From the NCBI RefSeq assembly GCF_000474945.1, contig NZ_KI440837.1, positions 297,779-361,778 of the forward strand: a stretch of DNA of 64,000 bases, in the 5' to 3' direction. Within the stretch, counting starts at the first letter, position 1. Every line of letters starts with the position of its first letter. Shown here one piece after another: positions 1-8,937 of the stretch. The position numbers were made by a program, and so were the translations under genes. The DNA is from Solimonas soli DSM 21787. Its GTDB lineage: Bacteria; Pseudomonadota; Gammaproteobacteria; Nevskiales; Nevskiaceae. The notes under the pieces are model-generated. The model saw nothing but the letters and a program-made list of their open reading frames with translations. It had not been told where the DNA came from and ran no database searches.

Positions 1-691
1 AGCGCTTCTGGCCGACGTACTTGTTGTGCAGATAGCGCTCGAGGCCTTCGGCGGCGACGAGATGCTTGAGCACCTCGCGCTTGCGCGCGGCGGGCAGCTT
101 GGGCTGGAACGCGACGGCTTCGAGGCGGCTCTGGATCCAGCGCTTTTCGCTGGTTTCCGTCAGGTACATGTACTCGGTACCGATGGTGTCCGTGTACGTG
201 GCCTTGAGGATGCGGATGATCTCCTTGAGCGGCAGGCGATCGTTGCCGGCGGCGAGCGTCCCGGTGTTGAACACCGTTTCCATGTCCTCGGGGCCGAGAC
301 CGTGGAACGCCGGATCGAGATCCTCGATCGGCTCGACCGGCGACAGGCCCAGCGGATCGAGCCTGGCGGCCTGGTGGCCGCGCATGCGGTAGTAGTTGAT
401 CAGGCGCAGCACGCCGGCCTGCTTCTCGGCGGCCTTGGCATCGAAGCCGGCCTCGGCGGCGACCACGCGGCGCGGCTCGCGGGCGAGCCGCTCGAAGCGC
501 GCGACCACTTCGCTGTGCGGCGTCTCGCGCGGCCCGGTCTTGTCCTGGATCAGGCGGAAGTACGCCCGCCAGCTCGGATCGACCGATTCCGGGTCGTCGA
601 GGAACTGTTCGTAGAACGCTTCGACATAGGGCGCGTTGGCGCCGTTGATCGAAGACGACTCAATGAAGCTCTGATACTTGCTGGTCGCCAT
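1..691 (-). CDS. sucA: 2-oxoglutarate dehydrogenase E1 component, N-terminal part (cut by window edge)
   Basis: The complement of this stretch encodes about 230 residues beginning MATSKYQSFIESSSINGAN and runs off the left edge. The family's thiamine-diphosphate E1 subunit decarboxylates 2-oxoglutarate in the TCA cycle, within the cytoplasmic complex with SucB and Lpd. The visible part is the N-terminal E2-binding segment (NAPYVEAFYEQFLDDPESVD) and the following region, including RMRGHQAARLDPLG. The catalytic domain lies outside the window. The ATG is at 689-691, preceded by an 84 bp gap to galU, which ends at 776 on the same strand. Family assignment is firm; completeness cannot be judged. 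Confidence 0.93.
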   Translation of the reverse strand, partial: MATSKYQSFIESSSINGANAPYVEAFYEQFLDDPESVDPSWRAYFRLIQDKTGPRETPHSEVVARFERLAREPRRVVAAEAGFDAKAAEKQAGVLRLINYYRMRGHQAARLDPLGLSPVEPIEDLDPAFHGLGPEDMETVFNTGTLAAGNDRLPLKEIIRILKATYTDTIGTEYMYLTETSEKRWIQSRLEAVAFQPKLPAARKREVLKHLVAAEGLERYLHNKYVGQKR

Positions 692-775
692 GATTGCGTA
701 GTGCTCGTCTGTGTGTTCGTGTCACCCCGGCTGTTTCAGCATCGTTTGAGAACTTCGTTGTCCGTTCGCGAAGCT

Positions 776-1681
776 TTACGCCTTGGCCCGCTTCTTGTCC
801 TGCTCGTGCCAACCCGCGGTCAGGTCGGTGAGGTAGCGGCGGAAGTCTTCCGCCAGCTCGGGATGTTTGAGTCCGAATTCGACGTTGGCGCGCAGGTAGC
901 CGAGCTTCGAGCCGCAGTCGTGGCGGATGCCCTCGAATTCATAGGACAGCACGGTCTGCTCGTTGAGCATCAGGCTGATGGCGTCGGTCAGCTGGATTTC
1001 GCCGCCGGCGCCGCGCTGCGTGCGCTCGAGCAGCTTGAAGATGCGCGGCGTCAGGATGTAGCGGCCTACGACGGCGAGATTGCTCGGCGCGTTCTCCGGC
1101 TTCGGCTTCTCGACCATCTTCTTGATTTCCGACAGGCCCGGGCCGATCGGCTGCACGTCGACGATGCCGTAGCTCGACACGTCTTCCTGCGGCACGCGCT
1201 GCGTGGCGAGCACGCTGGTGCCGTACTGCTGATACACGCGGTGCATCTGCGACAGGCAGGGCTGCAGGCGGCCGTCGATGAGATCGTCGGCGAGGATCAC
1301 GTAGAAGTCCTCGTCGCCGACCGCCGGCCAGGCCTGCAGCACGGCGTGGCCGAGGCCCAGCGCCTCGGCCTGGCGGATGTAGATGCAGGTGACGCCCGGC
1401 GGCACGATGTCCTGCACGGTTTCGAGCAGCTTGTTCTTGCCGCGCGCGGCCAGCTCGGCCTCGAGCTCGTAGGCCTTGTCGAAGTGATCCATGATGGAAT
1501 TCTTCGAGCGGCCGGTGATGAAGATGAGTTCCTGGGCGCCGGCGCTGATCGCTTCCTGGACGGCGTACTGGATCAGCGGCTTGTCGACGACCGGCAGCAT
1601 TTCCTTGGCGCTCGCCTTGGTCGCGGGCAAGAAGCGGGTGCCGAGACCGGCAACGGGAAAGACCGCCTTGCGGATACGCAT
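776..1681 (-). CDS. galU: UTP--glucose-1-phosphate uridylyltransferase
   Basis: This 301-residue protein has the usual length for bacterial GalU, which makes UDP-glucose from UTP and glucose-1-phosphate for surface polysaccharides. The nucleotidyltransferase signature GLGTRFLPATKASAKEMLP sits at the N-terminus. VDKPLIQYAVQEAISAG, the DDLIDG metal-site region and MVEKPKPENAPSNLAVVGRY follow in family order. The ATG at 1679-1681 has a strong Shine-Dalgarno (AAGGAG) five bases upstream, which fixes the start. It lies between the MaoC-type gene and sucA on the same strand. Confidence 0.97.
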   Translation of the reverse strand: MRIRKAVFPVAGLGTRFLPATKASAKEMLPVVDKPLIQYAVQEAISAGAQELIFITGRSKNSIMDHFDKAYELEAELAARGKNKLLETVQDIVPPGVTCIYIRQAEALGLGHAVLQAWPAVGDEDFYVILADDLIDGRLQPCLSQMHRVYQQYGTSVLATQRVPQEDVSSYGIVDVQPIGPGLSEIKKMVEKPKPENAPSNLAVVGRYILTPRIFKLLERTQRGAGGEIQLTDAISLMLNEQTVLSYEFEGIRHDCGSKLGYLRANVEFGLKHPELAEDFRRYLTDLTAGWHEQDKKRAKA

Positions 1682-1705
1682 GAGAACTCCTTGAGGTCGA
1701 TTATT

Positions 1706-2587
1706 TTAGCGCAGCATGCCGGACAAATGGACCTTATCCGAATTGCGGGAAAGCATCGCAAATTCGATATACCCGCGGGAAGAATGCGCCGCCCGGCCCT
1801 CCCCGGCGGCGCCGTGCGCGAACTTCAGCGCCGCGCGGCCGGGCAGGAACAAGGGCTGGCGGAACTGCACGTCGAGCAGTTTCGGCTCGCCCTCGAGGCG
1901 GTCGGCGAGCAGCGCCGCGCAGTGCGCCGCCGACCACATGCCGTGCGCGATGTGGCGCTTGAAGCCGAACAGCCGGGCCGGCAGCGGCGCCAGATGGATC
2001 GGATTGAAATCCTTGCCGACCTTGGCGTAACGGCGGCCGATGTCGCCCGGCGCGTCGATCGCAATGTACTCGGACAGGCTGGCCGGCAGCGGTGCCGGCT
2101 TGGCCGCCGGCTCCTTCGGGCCGGGGATGCGGAACAGCGTGGTCATGACTTCGTTCCACACTTCGGTGCCGTCGACGCTGACGCTCGACACGATGTCGAA
2201 CTCGAGGCCCTGGCGCACTTCGCGCGCCTCGCCGAGGCGCACGTCGAAGTCGTAGCTTTCGCCGCTGCCGAGCCCGCGCACCTGCTCGATGCGGTTGCGC
2301 ACGTGCACCAGGCCGAGCAGCGGCAGCGGAAACTGCGGCTGCGTCATCAGGTGCAGATGCAGCGCCGCCGCCATGACGTGCGGAAACGTGATCGGCAGGG
2401 TGTGGCCGTCGGCGAAGCCGCACACGGCGCGATAGTCGGCGAGCTGCTTGGCCGACGCCCGCACGCCCTTCACCTGCACGCCGTACTGCGGGATGCGCGG
2501 CTTGCCCCGGGGGCGGCGCAGCACCGTCGAAGCGGCTTTGAGGTAAAGGCCTTCGGCGGAAGGCAGCTTGGCAAGCGTGGCGTTCAT
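1706..2587 (-). CDS. MaoC-type (R)-specific enoyl-CoA hydratase-like protein
   Basis: The 293-residue protein has the double hot-dog layout of MaoC-like dehydratases. The C-terminal hot dog carries the hydratase-2 motif as KDFNPIHLAPLPARLFGF, with the expected catalytic Asp at 193 and His at 198; IAHGMWSAAHCAALL follows. The N-terminal half is a degenerate hot dog (FPHVMAAALHLHLM). Family members hydrate trans-2-enoyl-CoA or related thioesters; whether this one serves beta-oxidation, polyhydroxyalkanoate supply or another pathway cannot be told. The gene is 24 bp upstream of galU. The ATG at 2585-2587 gives the natural N-terminus. Confidence 0.82.
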   Translation of the reverse strand: MNATLAKLPSAEGLYLKAASTVLRRPRGKPRIPQYGVQVKGVRASAKQLADYRAVCGFADGHTLPITFPHVMAAALHLHLMTQPQFPLPLLGLVHVRNRIEQVRGLGSGESYDFDVRLGEAREVRQGLEFDIVSSVSVDGTEVWNEVMTTLFRIPGPKEPAAKPAPLPASLSEYIAIDAPGDIGRRYAKVGKDFNPIHLAPLPARLFGFKRHIAHGMWSAAHCAALLADRLEGEPKLLDVQFRQPLFLPGRAALKFAHGAAGEGRAAHSSRGYIEFAMLSRNSDKVHLSGMLR

Positions 2588-2680
2588 CTGGGAAATCCCT
2601 GGTGTCGAAAGAGTGACCGATGATGGGCGATCAATGATGGTGCGCCGGCCGTGAACTCCTGCTGACAGCGAGGAACGTTC

Positions 2681-3907
2681 CTACGGCAGTTGCCGGTCGA
2701 TCAGCAGATCGACCGGCGTGCCGGCCTCGGCGCGGCTGGCAGGATGCCGGCCTTCGAGGTCGCCGGACAGCGCCTCGGCGCCAGCGCCGCTGGTCAAACG
2801 GGCCGTGACGACCCAGCGCCCGAAGCTCGACAGCTTCATCGCCGGCAGCATCGCCATGCTGTCGTCGAGCGTGACGGTCAGCGGCAGCGTCGGCGAAGCG
2901 ATGCGCTGCACGGCGAGCGGCATCGGCGGCCCGTCCTCGGCCTTGGCGAAGACCAGCAGCGTCATGCCCGGCTTGAGCTGCGCGCGCAGGGCGTCGGCGA
3001 GGCGCACGTTCACGGTCAGGCGCAGGCCGGCCGCCGCCGGCGGGCCGGCCTTTTTCGGCGGCAGCGTCTGTCCGGCCTTCTGCGCGAGCTGCGGCAACTG
3101 CTGTTCGAGCACGGCGGAGACGTCCTCCGGCAGCTCCTGGTCGCGCAGCGCGAGCCAGTGGCGGTAGGCGGTCGCCGCATCGCCGGCCTGCAGCGCGGCC
3201 AGGCCGGCGTACCAGAGCGCTTCCGCGTGGCCGGGGTCGAGTTGCAGCGCCTGCTCGAACAGCGCCCGCGACGGCCGCAGATCACGCTCCGGCGAAGCCA
3301 GGCCTTGCGCCGCACCGGCCGCGACCAGCCAGTCCGCCTGCGGCTGCTCGACGCTCAGTGCGTTGGCGCGCGCGTAGGCCTTGGCGGCCTCGGCGTAACG
3401 CTGGGTGACGACGTAGGAGCGCCCCAGCATCGCCCAGCCCTGGGCGTCGTCCGGCTGCGCCTTCAGGCGCGTTTCGAGCCGGGCGATCATGCCGTCGATC
3501 ATCTGTCGCTCGGCGGCCTGCGGATCGCGCTGCGCGAGGTCGATGAGGGCACGCGTCTGCCAGTTGCCGGCGACCGCGTAGGCGAGGCCGGCGCCGACGA
3601 GCAGCACGAGCACGGCGAGCAGCGCCGCCAGCGGCCGGCGCGGCGCTTCGCCGGCCTCGGCGGTCTCGCCGGCGTCGTGCAGCAGGCGCGCGGCGGCCTC
3701 GTCGCGCAAGGGCTGCGCCGATTCGGCGTCGAGCGTGCCGGCGGCGAGATCGGCGTCGATCTCGGCGACGCGCGTTTCGTAGGCGACGACGTTGGCGCGC
3801 CGGCGGCGCACGGTCGCGGCGGTGGCCTTGCTCCACAGGGGCCGCGTCAGCCAGGCACCGGCGGCCAGCGCCAGCAGCGCCATGAGCAGCACGCTCGTCA
3901 CGTTCAT
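2681..3907 (-). CDS. ccmI: Cytochrome c maturation protein CcmI (TPR apocytochrome chaperone)
   Basis: This 408-residue protein ends the ccm operon. It starts with a membrane helix (MNVTSVLLMALLALAAGAWL), a basic segment and the CcmI region AYETRVAEIDADLAAGTLD. A second helix follows (LAALLAVLVLLVGAGLAYAV), then tetratricopeptide repeats such as DDAQGWAMLGRSYVVTQRYA and a C-terminal periplasmic domain. In the family CcmI holds apocytochrome c for the CcmF/H haem ligase. The ATG at 3905-3907 overlaps the ccmH stop (ATGA). That overlap and the membrane helix favour it over an upstream in-frame start inside ccmH. Confidence 0.93.
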   Translation of the reverse strand: MNVTSVLLMALLALAAGAWLTRPLWSKATAATVRRRRANVVAYETRVAEIDADLAAGTLDAESAQPLRDEAAARLLHDAGETAEAGEAPRRPLAALLAVLVLLVGAGLAYAVAGNWQTRALIDLAQRDPQAAERQMIDGMIARLETRLKAQPDDAQGWAMLGRSYVVTQRYAEAAKAYARANALSVEQPQADWLVAAGAAQGLASPERDLRPSRALFEQALQLDPGHAEALWYAGLAALQAGDAATAYRHWLALRDQELPEDVSAVLEQQLPQLAQKAGQTLPPKKAGPPAAAGLRLTVNVRLADALRAQLKPGMTLLVFAKAEDGPPMPLAVQRIASPTLPLTVTLDDSMAMLPAMKLSSFGRWVVTARLTSGAGAEALSGDLEGRHPASRAEAGTPVDLLIDRQLP

Positions 3908-4362
3908 CGGGATTCCACGTCCGGCTTCGGCTCGCGTCGGTATTCCTCGGCCAGCAGTCGTTGCAGCGCCTCGCGATCGACGGCGGCCGGCGCCGCCACC
4001 TTGCGCGCGCGCGCGAAGCGCAGGGCGACGATCAGAGCGAACAGCAGCACGACGAAAGGCCCGCCCCACAGCAGCCAGGTCTTGGCCTTGAACGGCGGCC
4101 GGTACAGCACGAAATCGCCGTAGCGGTCGGTGAGGTATCGCTTGATCTCGGCGTCGCTGCGGCCGGCGGCGATCTGCGCCTCGACCTGCTGGCGCAGGTC
4201 GGCGGCGAGCGGCGCCGTCGAATCGGCGATCGTCTCGTTCTGGCAGACCAGGCAGCGCAGTTCGCGGATCAGCGCGTCGTAGCGTGCCTGCTGTTCATCG
4301 CTCAGCGCCGCCGCGGCCAGCGCCGGCAGCGACAGCAGCAGGACGGCGAGCGCGCGCCTCAC
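3904..4362 (-). CDS. ccmH: Cytochrome c maturation protein CcmH (apocytochrome thiol oxidoreductase)
   Basis: This 152-residue membrane-anchored protein has a signal peptide (RRALAVLLLSLPALAAAAL). The CcmH active site LRCLVCQNETIADS gives cysteines 37 and 40, and a C-terminal anchor follows (WLLWGGPFVVLLFALIVALRF). It is thought to reduce the CXXCH disulphide of apocytochrome c in the periplasm, working with CcmG and CcmF. The start is taken as GTG at 4360-4362, which overlaps the ccmG stop (GTGA) and gives a proper signal peptide. It is the short CcmH form; the TPR part is the separate ccmI. Confidence 0.94.
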   Translation of the reverse strand: MRRALAVLLLSLPALAAAALSDEQQARYDALIRELRCLVCQNETIADSTAPLAADLRQQVEAQIAAGRSDAEIKRYLTDRYGDFVLYRPPFKAKTWLLWGGPFVVLLFALIVALRFARARKVAAPAAVDREALQRLLAEEYRREPKPDVESR

Positions 4363-4880
4363 GGCCCGGCTCCGAGCAGCGGCGCGACCTTGTCGCGCCA
4401 GACTTCTTCGCCGAGCGGCCCGATCTGCTTGTAGACGATGGTGCCGGCGGCGTCGAGCACATAGGTTTCCGGCGCGCCGTAGACGCCCCAGTCGAGGCCC
4501 ATCGCGCCCTGCGGATCGGCGACCACGGTGCGGTAGGGATTGCCGTGCCGCGCGAGCCATGCGGCGCCGTCGGCGTCGCTGTCCTTGTAGTCGATGCCGA
4601 TGATCTCGACGCCCTGCCCCGCGAGCCGCATCAGGAACGGATGCTCGACGCGGCAGGCCGCGCACCAGCTGGCGAAGAAATTGACGAGCACGGCGCGGCC
4701 CTTCAGGTCGGCGATCGTGTAGGGCTGTTCGGGATGGCCGAGCACGGCCAGCGAGAACGCCGGCGCCGGCTTGCCGATCAGCGGGCTCGGCACCTCGCGC
4801 GGATCGCGCTTCAGGCCGGCGGCGAACAGCACGACGAGGCCGACGAGCACCAGGGCCGGCACCACATAACGTAGACGCAT
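4359..4880 (-). CDS. ccmG: Thiol:disulfide interchange protein CcmG/DsbE
   Basis: The 173-residue thioredoxin-fold protein is anchored by an N-terminal helix (MRLRYVVPALVLVGLVVLFA). Its redox site is FFASWCAACRVEHPFL, with cysteines 73 and 76, and the CcmG-typical GVYGAPETYVLDAAG with a cis-proline loop follows. Family members pass reductant from DsbD/CcdA to CcmH and apocytochrome in the periplasm. The ATG at 4878-4880 overlaps the ccmF stop by one base (TGATG) and its own stop overlaps ccmH, so translation is probably coupled. Length and motifs are standard. Confidence 0.95.
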   Translation of the reverse strand: MRLRYVVPALVLVGLVVLFAAGLKRDPREVPSPLIGKPAPAFSLAVLGHPEQPYTIADLKGRAVLVNFFASWCAACRVEHPFLMRLAGQGVEIIGIDYKDSDADGAAWLARHGNPYRTVVADPQGAMGLDWGVYGAPETYVLDAAGTIVYKQIGPLGEEVWRDKVAPLLGAGP

Positions 4881-6862
4881 CAGGCGGCGGCCTCCGCGCC
4901 GGATGTCGCGGCTTCTCGCAGCTTCGCCAGGCGGTAGCGGCGGTCGGAGGCGGCGACGAGGCCGCCGAAGGCCATGATGAAACCGCCCCACCAGACCAGA
5001 CGCATCATCGGCTTGTAGTAGACGCGCAGCGCCCAGTCGCCGGCGGCGTTGTTCTTGTCGATCGGCTCGCCGAGCGCGACGTAGAGATCGCGCAGCGCGT
5101 TGTGGTCGACCGAGGACTCCGTCATCAGCTGCCCGGTCGCGTGATAGAGGCGTTTCTCGGGCGTCAGCGTGGCGACGGTGCGCCCGTCGCGGCGCACTTC
5201 GACCGTGCCGTGATCGGCATCGTAGTTCGGCCCGCGGCGCGGCTCGGTGCCCTGGAACAGGAAGTCATAGCCGGACAGCGTCGCCGCCTGCCCCGGCCCG
5301 AGGCGCACGTCCTTCTCGACGCTGTAGAGGCTGACGAAGCTGATGCCGAGCACCCAGACGCCGAGGCCGAGATGCGCGATGGTCATGCCCCAGACCGCGC
5401 GCGGGATCTGCGTCAGGCCCTGCAGGCGATCGCGCCGGGCGCGCACGCGGCGCACGATCTCCTGCAAGGCGGTGACGATGACCCACAGCGCCAGCATGCC
5501 GCCGGCGATCGCCACGAGCTTGGTCGGGTGGCCGAGCAGCCAGGGCAGCGCGAGACCGAGAACGACGGCGATCGCCGCCGGCGCGCGCATGCGCTTCCAG
5601 ACTTCGCGCGCCTTCGCCCGCTTCCAGCCGACCGCCGAGGCGAACCCGACCAGCACGGCGAGCGGCGCCGTCAGCGGAATGAACACGGCGTTGAAGTACG
5701 GCGGACCGACCGACACCTTGCCGGCGTTCAGCGCGTCGATCACCAGCGGATAGAGCGTGCCGAGCAGCACCGCGGTCGCGGCGACCACGAGGAACACGTT
5801 GTTGAGCAGCAAGAGCCCCTCGCGCGAGAACAGCGCGAAGTCGGCCTGCGACACGAACTTCGGCGCACGCCAGGCATAGAGCGTGAAGGCGATGCCGAGC
5901 ACGATCGCCAGGAACGTCAGGATGAACACGCCGCGCGCCGGATCGGTGGCGAAGGCGTGCACGGAGACCAGCACGCCGGAGCGCACCAGGAAGGTGCCCA
6001 GCAGCGACAGCGCGAATGCGAGAATCGCCAGCAGCACGGTCCAGGCTTTCATCTGGTCGCGCTTCTCGGTGACGGCGAGCGAATGGATCAGCGCGGTGCC
6101 GACCAGCCAGGGCATGAACGAAGCGTTCTCGACCGGATCCCAGAACCACCAGCCGCCCCAGCCGAGCTCGTTGTAGGCCCACCAGGAGCCGAGCGTGATG
6201 CCGCAGGTGAGGAACAGCCAGGCCGTCGTCGTCCACGGCCGCGTCCAGCGCGCCCAGGCGGCGTCGAGGCGGCCGGAGATCAGCGCGGCGATGGCGAAGG
6301 CGAAGGCCACCGAGAAGCCGACATAGCCCATGTACAGCATCGGCGGATGGATGACGAAGCCCGGGTCCTGCAGCAGCGGATTGAGGTCGCGGCCATCCTC
6401 CGGCACCGGGAAGTTCAGGTCGAAGGGATTCGAGGTGAGCAGGATGAACAGCAGGAAGCCGATCGACAGCGCGCCGAGCACGGCGAGCGCGGTGGCGACG
6501 AGGTCCGGCGGCAGGCGGCGGTTGAACACCGACACCGCCGCGCTCCAGCCGCTCAGCATCAGCATCCACAGCAGCATCGAGCCTTCGTGCGCGCCCCATA
6601 CCGCCGTCGCGCGGTAGACCAGCGGCAGATCGGAATGGCTGTTGGCGGCGACGTAGGCCACCGACCAGTCGCGGGTCACGAAGGCATAGCTCAGGCACAG
6701 GTAGGCGGCGAAGATCAGCGCGAACTGCGTCTGCGCCGCCGAACCGGCGACCGCCATCAGGCGACGATCGCGGCGGACGACGCCGAGCGCCGGCACCGCC
6801 GCCTGCAGGATCGCCACGACCAGGGCCGCGATCAGCGCGAAATGACCGAGTTCCGGGATCAT
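4880..6862 (-). CDS. ccmF: Haem lyase subunit CcmF
   Basis: At 660 residues this is a full-length CcmF, the polytopic inner-membrane core of the System I cytochrome c synthetase. The tryptophan-rich haem-handling motif is present as WGGWWFWDPVENASFMPWLV, flanked by conserved haem-ligand regions, among them AVWGAHEGSMLLWMLMLSGW and GFVIHPPMLYMGYVGFSV. Many hydrophobic helices span the protein, with a large periplasmic domain near the C-terminus (YDFLFQGTEPRRGPNYDAD). It begins with ATG at 6860-6862, ten bases after ccmE. Confidence 0.97.
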   Translation of the reverse strand: MIPELGHFALIAALVVAILQAAVPALGVVRRDRRLMAVAGSAAQTQFALIFAAYLCLSYAFVTRDWSVAYVAANSHSDLPLVYRATAVWGAHEGSMLLWMLMLSGWSAAVSVFNRRLPPDLVATALAVLGALSIGFLLFILLTSNPFDLNFPVPEDGRDLNPLLQDPGFVIHPPMLYMGYVGFSVAFAFAIAALISGRLDAAWARWTRPWTTTAWLFLTCGITLGSWWAYNELGWGGWWFWDPVENASFMPWLVGTALIHSLAVTEKRDQMKAWTVLLAILAFALSLLGTFLVRSGVLVSVHAFATDPARGVFILTFLAIVLGIAFTLYAWRAPKFVSQADFALFSREGLLLLNNVFLVVAATAVLLGTLYPLVIDALNAGKVSVGPPYFNAVFIPLTAPLAVLVGFASAVGWKRAKAREVWKRMRAPAAIAVVLGLALPWLLGHPTKLVAIAGGMLALWVIVTALQEIVRRVRARRDRLQGLTQIPRAVWGMTIAHLGLGVWVLGISFVSLYSVEKDVRLGPGQAATLSGYDFLFQGTEPRRGPNYDADHGTVEVRRDGRTVATLTPEKRLYHATGQLMTESSVDHNALRDLYVALGEPIDKNNAAGDWALRVYYKPMMRLVWWGGFIMAFGGLVAASDRRYRLAKLREAATSGAEAAA

Positions 6863-6872
6863 CGTCGCGCGC

Positions 6873-7337
6873 TCAGCCGGCGGCCCGCATCACCGACTTG
6901 AACGGCGCGCAGCTGTGCTTGCCGTCGGCGGTGACCAGGGATTTCGCCAGATCGGGCGGCATGTAGTTCTCGTCGTGCTTGGCGAGCACCTCGTCGGCGA
7001 CGAACGTGCCGTCCTTCATCTGCCCCGTGGCGACGATGCCCTGCCCTTCGCGGAACAGGTCCGGCAGGATGCCGTCGTAGCGCACCGGCAGCGACTTCTC
7101 GCAGTCGGCGAGCGTGAACTCGACGTTCAGGCCCTCGCCGCGCTTCAGGCTGCCGACGGTGACCAGGCCGCCGAGGCGCAGGCGCGCGTGCTCGGCGACC
7201 TTGTGCTCGACGATGTCGGTCGGCGTGTAGAAATACATCATGTTCTTGCGGAAGGCGGTGAAGCCGAACACCGCCGCGAGCGCGAGGCCCGCGACCAGCG
7301 CCGCCACCGCCACCATGCGTTTCTGCCGTTTCGTCAT
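6873..7337 (-). CDS. ccmE: Haem chaperone CcmE
   Basis: The 154-residue protein carries one N-terminal membrane helix (VAVAALVAGLALAAVFGF) and the OB-fold haem-binding domain. Its covalent haem site is the HxxxY motif HDENYMPPDL, with His121 and Tyr125. CcmE receives haem from CcmABCD and delivers it to CcmF in the periplasm. VRYDGILPDLFREGQGIVA is a family hallmark. The ATG at 7335-7337 overlaps the ccmD stop. All expected functional residues are present. Confidence 0.97.
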   Translation of the reverse strand: MTKRQKRMVAVAALVAGLALAAVFGFTAFRKNMMYFYTPTDIVEHKVAEHARLRLGGLVTVGSLKRGEGLNVEFTLADCEKSLPVRYDGILPDLFREGQGIVATGQMKDGTFVADEVLAKHDENYMPPDLAKSLVTADGKHSCAPFKSVMRAAG

Positions 7338-7480
7338 TCGTCGTCGGCCAGGCTGTCGAGGATCGCGCGGCGGCGCAGGCGCGGCGCGATCGCGTTCCAG
7401 AGATAGATCGCCGCGGCAACGCCGAAGCTGCCCCAGACATAGGGCGCATAGCCGCCCATGCTCCAGAACTCAGGAGACAT
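7334..7480 (-). CDS. ccmD: Haem exporter accessory protein CcmD
   Basis: A 48-residue reading frame lies between ccmE and ccmC and begins MSPEFWSMGGYAPYVWGSF. One membrane helix (GVAAAIYLWNAIAP) and a basic tail (RLRRRAILDSL) follow. CcmD is a small, poorly conserved membrane protein that helps release holo-CcmE from the CcmABC complex. The GGYAPYVW element and the position between ccmC and ccmE support the call. Its ATG lies inside the 3' end of ccmC (11 bp overlap) and its stop overlaps the ccmE start. Confidence 0.88.
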   Translation of the reverse strand: MSPEFWSMGGYAPYVWGSFGVAAAIYLWNAIAPRLRRRAILDSLADDE

Positions 7481-8243
7481 GCGCGCCTCCGTCCCGGTTC
7501 CCGGCCGCTGCCGCGAGCTGCTCGCGCACCCAGCGCGTGCCGCGCTCGCGCAGCAGCAGCTCGTTCTGCGTGCGGCGCAGGATGGCGTAGGCGCACAGCA
7601 GATAGGTGCCGAGCAGGCCCGCGTACAGCGGCCGTGCCATGTCGGCGCTGATGGCCGGCTTGCCGAACTTCAGGATCGTCGAACCCTGGTGCAGGCTGTT
7701 CCACCACTCGACCGAGAAATGCACGATCGGCACGTTGACCAGGCCGACGATCGCCAGCAGCGCACAGGCGCGCGCCGCGGCGCGCGCATCCTCGAAGGCG
7801 GCGTGCAGGCCGATCACGCCGAGGTAGAGAAACAGCAGCACGAGTTCCGAGGTCAGCCGCGCGTCCCAGACCCAGTACGCGCCCCACATCGGCTTGCCCC
7901 ACAGCATGCCGGTCAGCAGCGCCAGCGCCGTGAAACTCGCCCCGACCGGCGCGCTGGCGATCATCACGCACTCGGCGAGCTTCATGCGCCAGATCAGCGC
8001 CACCGCGCCGGCGACCGCCATCAGCACATAGAGCGAGAGCGACACCGCCGCCGCCGGCACGTGCACGTAGATCACGCGAAAGGCGTCCTTCTGCTGGTAA
8101 TCCGCCGGCGCCAGCACCAGGCCGCCGTACCAGGCGTAGGCCAGGAGCAGCAGCGCGGCGACGCCCAGCCACGGCGCGAGACGCTCGGCGAAGCGGTAGA
8201 AGCTCGGCGGCGAGCCGAGGCGATGGAACCAGGTCCAGTTCAT
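7470..8243 (-). CDS. ccmC: Haem exporter permease CcmC
   Basis: This 257-residue six-helix inner-membrane protein has the CcmC tryptophan-rich motif GAYWVWDARLTSELVLLFLY. Conserved periplasmic histidine regions also occur (VIYVHVPAAAVSLSLYVLM, VEWWNSLHQGSTI). It binds haem and, with CcmD and CcmE, forms the haem-handling step. The start is ATG at 8241-8243 (MNWTWFHRLGSPPSFYRF), which matches family N-termini; longer in-frame starts extend into the ccmB gap and look unnatural. It lies 28 bp after ccmB. Confidence 0.96.
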   Translation of the reverse strand: MNWTWFHRLGSPPSFYRFAERLAPWLGVAALLLLAYAWYGGLVLAPADYQQKDAFRVIYVHVPAAAVSLSLYVLMAVAGAVALIWRMKLAECVMIASAPVGASFTALALLTGMLWGKPMWGAYWVWDARLTSELVLLFLYLGVIGLHAAFEDARAAARACALLAIVGLVNVPIVHFSVEWWNSLHQGSTILKFGKPAISADMARPLYAGLLGTYLLCAYAILRRTQNELLLRERGTRWVREQLAAAAGNRDGGAHVS

Positions 8244-8271
8244 GGACGTTTGCACTGACGTTGGTCGTTGG

Positions 8272-8937
8272 CTATTCGAAGGCATTGCGCAGAGCGGCGG
8301 CGGCAAGCCACGGCAGCACGGTCAGCGTCAAGGTCAAAATGGCGGCCAGAAAGTATAGCGGAGCGCCTGCATCCAGACCCTGCTGCGCGGCGCGCACCGC
8401 GCCGGCGCCGAAGATGATGACCGGCACGATCAGCGGCAGCACCAGCACCGGCAGCAGCGCGCCGCCGCGCGGCAAGCCGACCGTCAGGGCGGCGACAAAC
8501 CCGCCGATGAAGCTCAGGCACGGCGTGCCGAGCGCGAGGCCGAGAACCAGCGGACCGAGCGCCGCCGCCGGCAACCCGAGCATGGCCGCCAGCGGCGCCG
8601 CCAGCAGCACGATCGGCAGGCCGCTGAGCAGCCAGTGCGCGAGACTTTTGACGAATACCGCGAAGCTCAGCGACGTGCCGCTGACCAGCAGCTGCTCGAG
8701 CGTGCCGTCCTCCTGGTCGGCGCGGTAGAGGCGCTCCAGCGACAGCAGCGCGGCGAGCAGCGCGCCGACCCACAGCACCGCCGGCGCGAAGGCGGCGAGC
8801 TGCGGATCGTTCGGCCGCGCGCCGAAGCCGAACAGCGTCACGACGATGACGAAGAACAGCGGCGGCATCAGCCATTCGGCGCGGGCGCGCGCCGCCAGCT
8901 TCAGCTCGCGCGCGAAGATGGCGACGAAGGCGCTCAC
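8272..8937 (-). CDS. ccmB: Haem exporter permease CcmB
   Basis: The 221-residue hydrophobic protein is the membrane partner of the CcmA ATPase. Conserved features are the cytoplasmic [20 protein letters not shown] segment, [20 protein letters not shown] and several helices ending [13 protein letters not shown]. CcmAB uses ATP to release holo-CcmE from CcmC. The start is taken as GTG at 8935-8937, whose first base pairs overlap the ccmA stop (GTGA). The reading frame is open much further upstream, but only as a shadow of ccmA. Confidence 0.94.
   Translation of the reverse strand: MSAFVAIFARELKLAARARAEWLMPPLFFVIVVTLFGFGARPNDPQLAAFAPAVLWVGALLAALLSLERLYRADQEDGTLEQLLVSGTSLSFAVFVKSLAHWLLSGLPIVLLAAPLAAMLGLPAAALGPLVLGLALGTPCLSFIGGFVAALTVGLPRGGALLPVLVLPLIVPVIIFGAGAVRAAQQGLDAGAPLYFLAAILTLTLTVLPWLAAAALRNAFE

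Noticed and set aside
26..2623. Long plus-strand open frame of 865 codons
   Set aside because: It runs antisense through sucA, galU and the MaoC-type gene, which all have clear family motifs. Its composition (His, Arg, Gly rich) is that of a GC-rich shadow frame.
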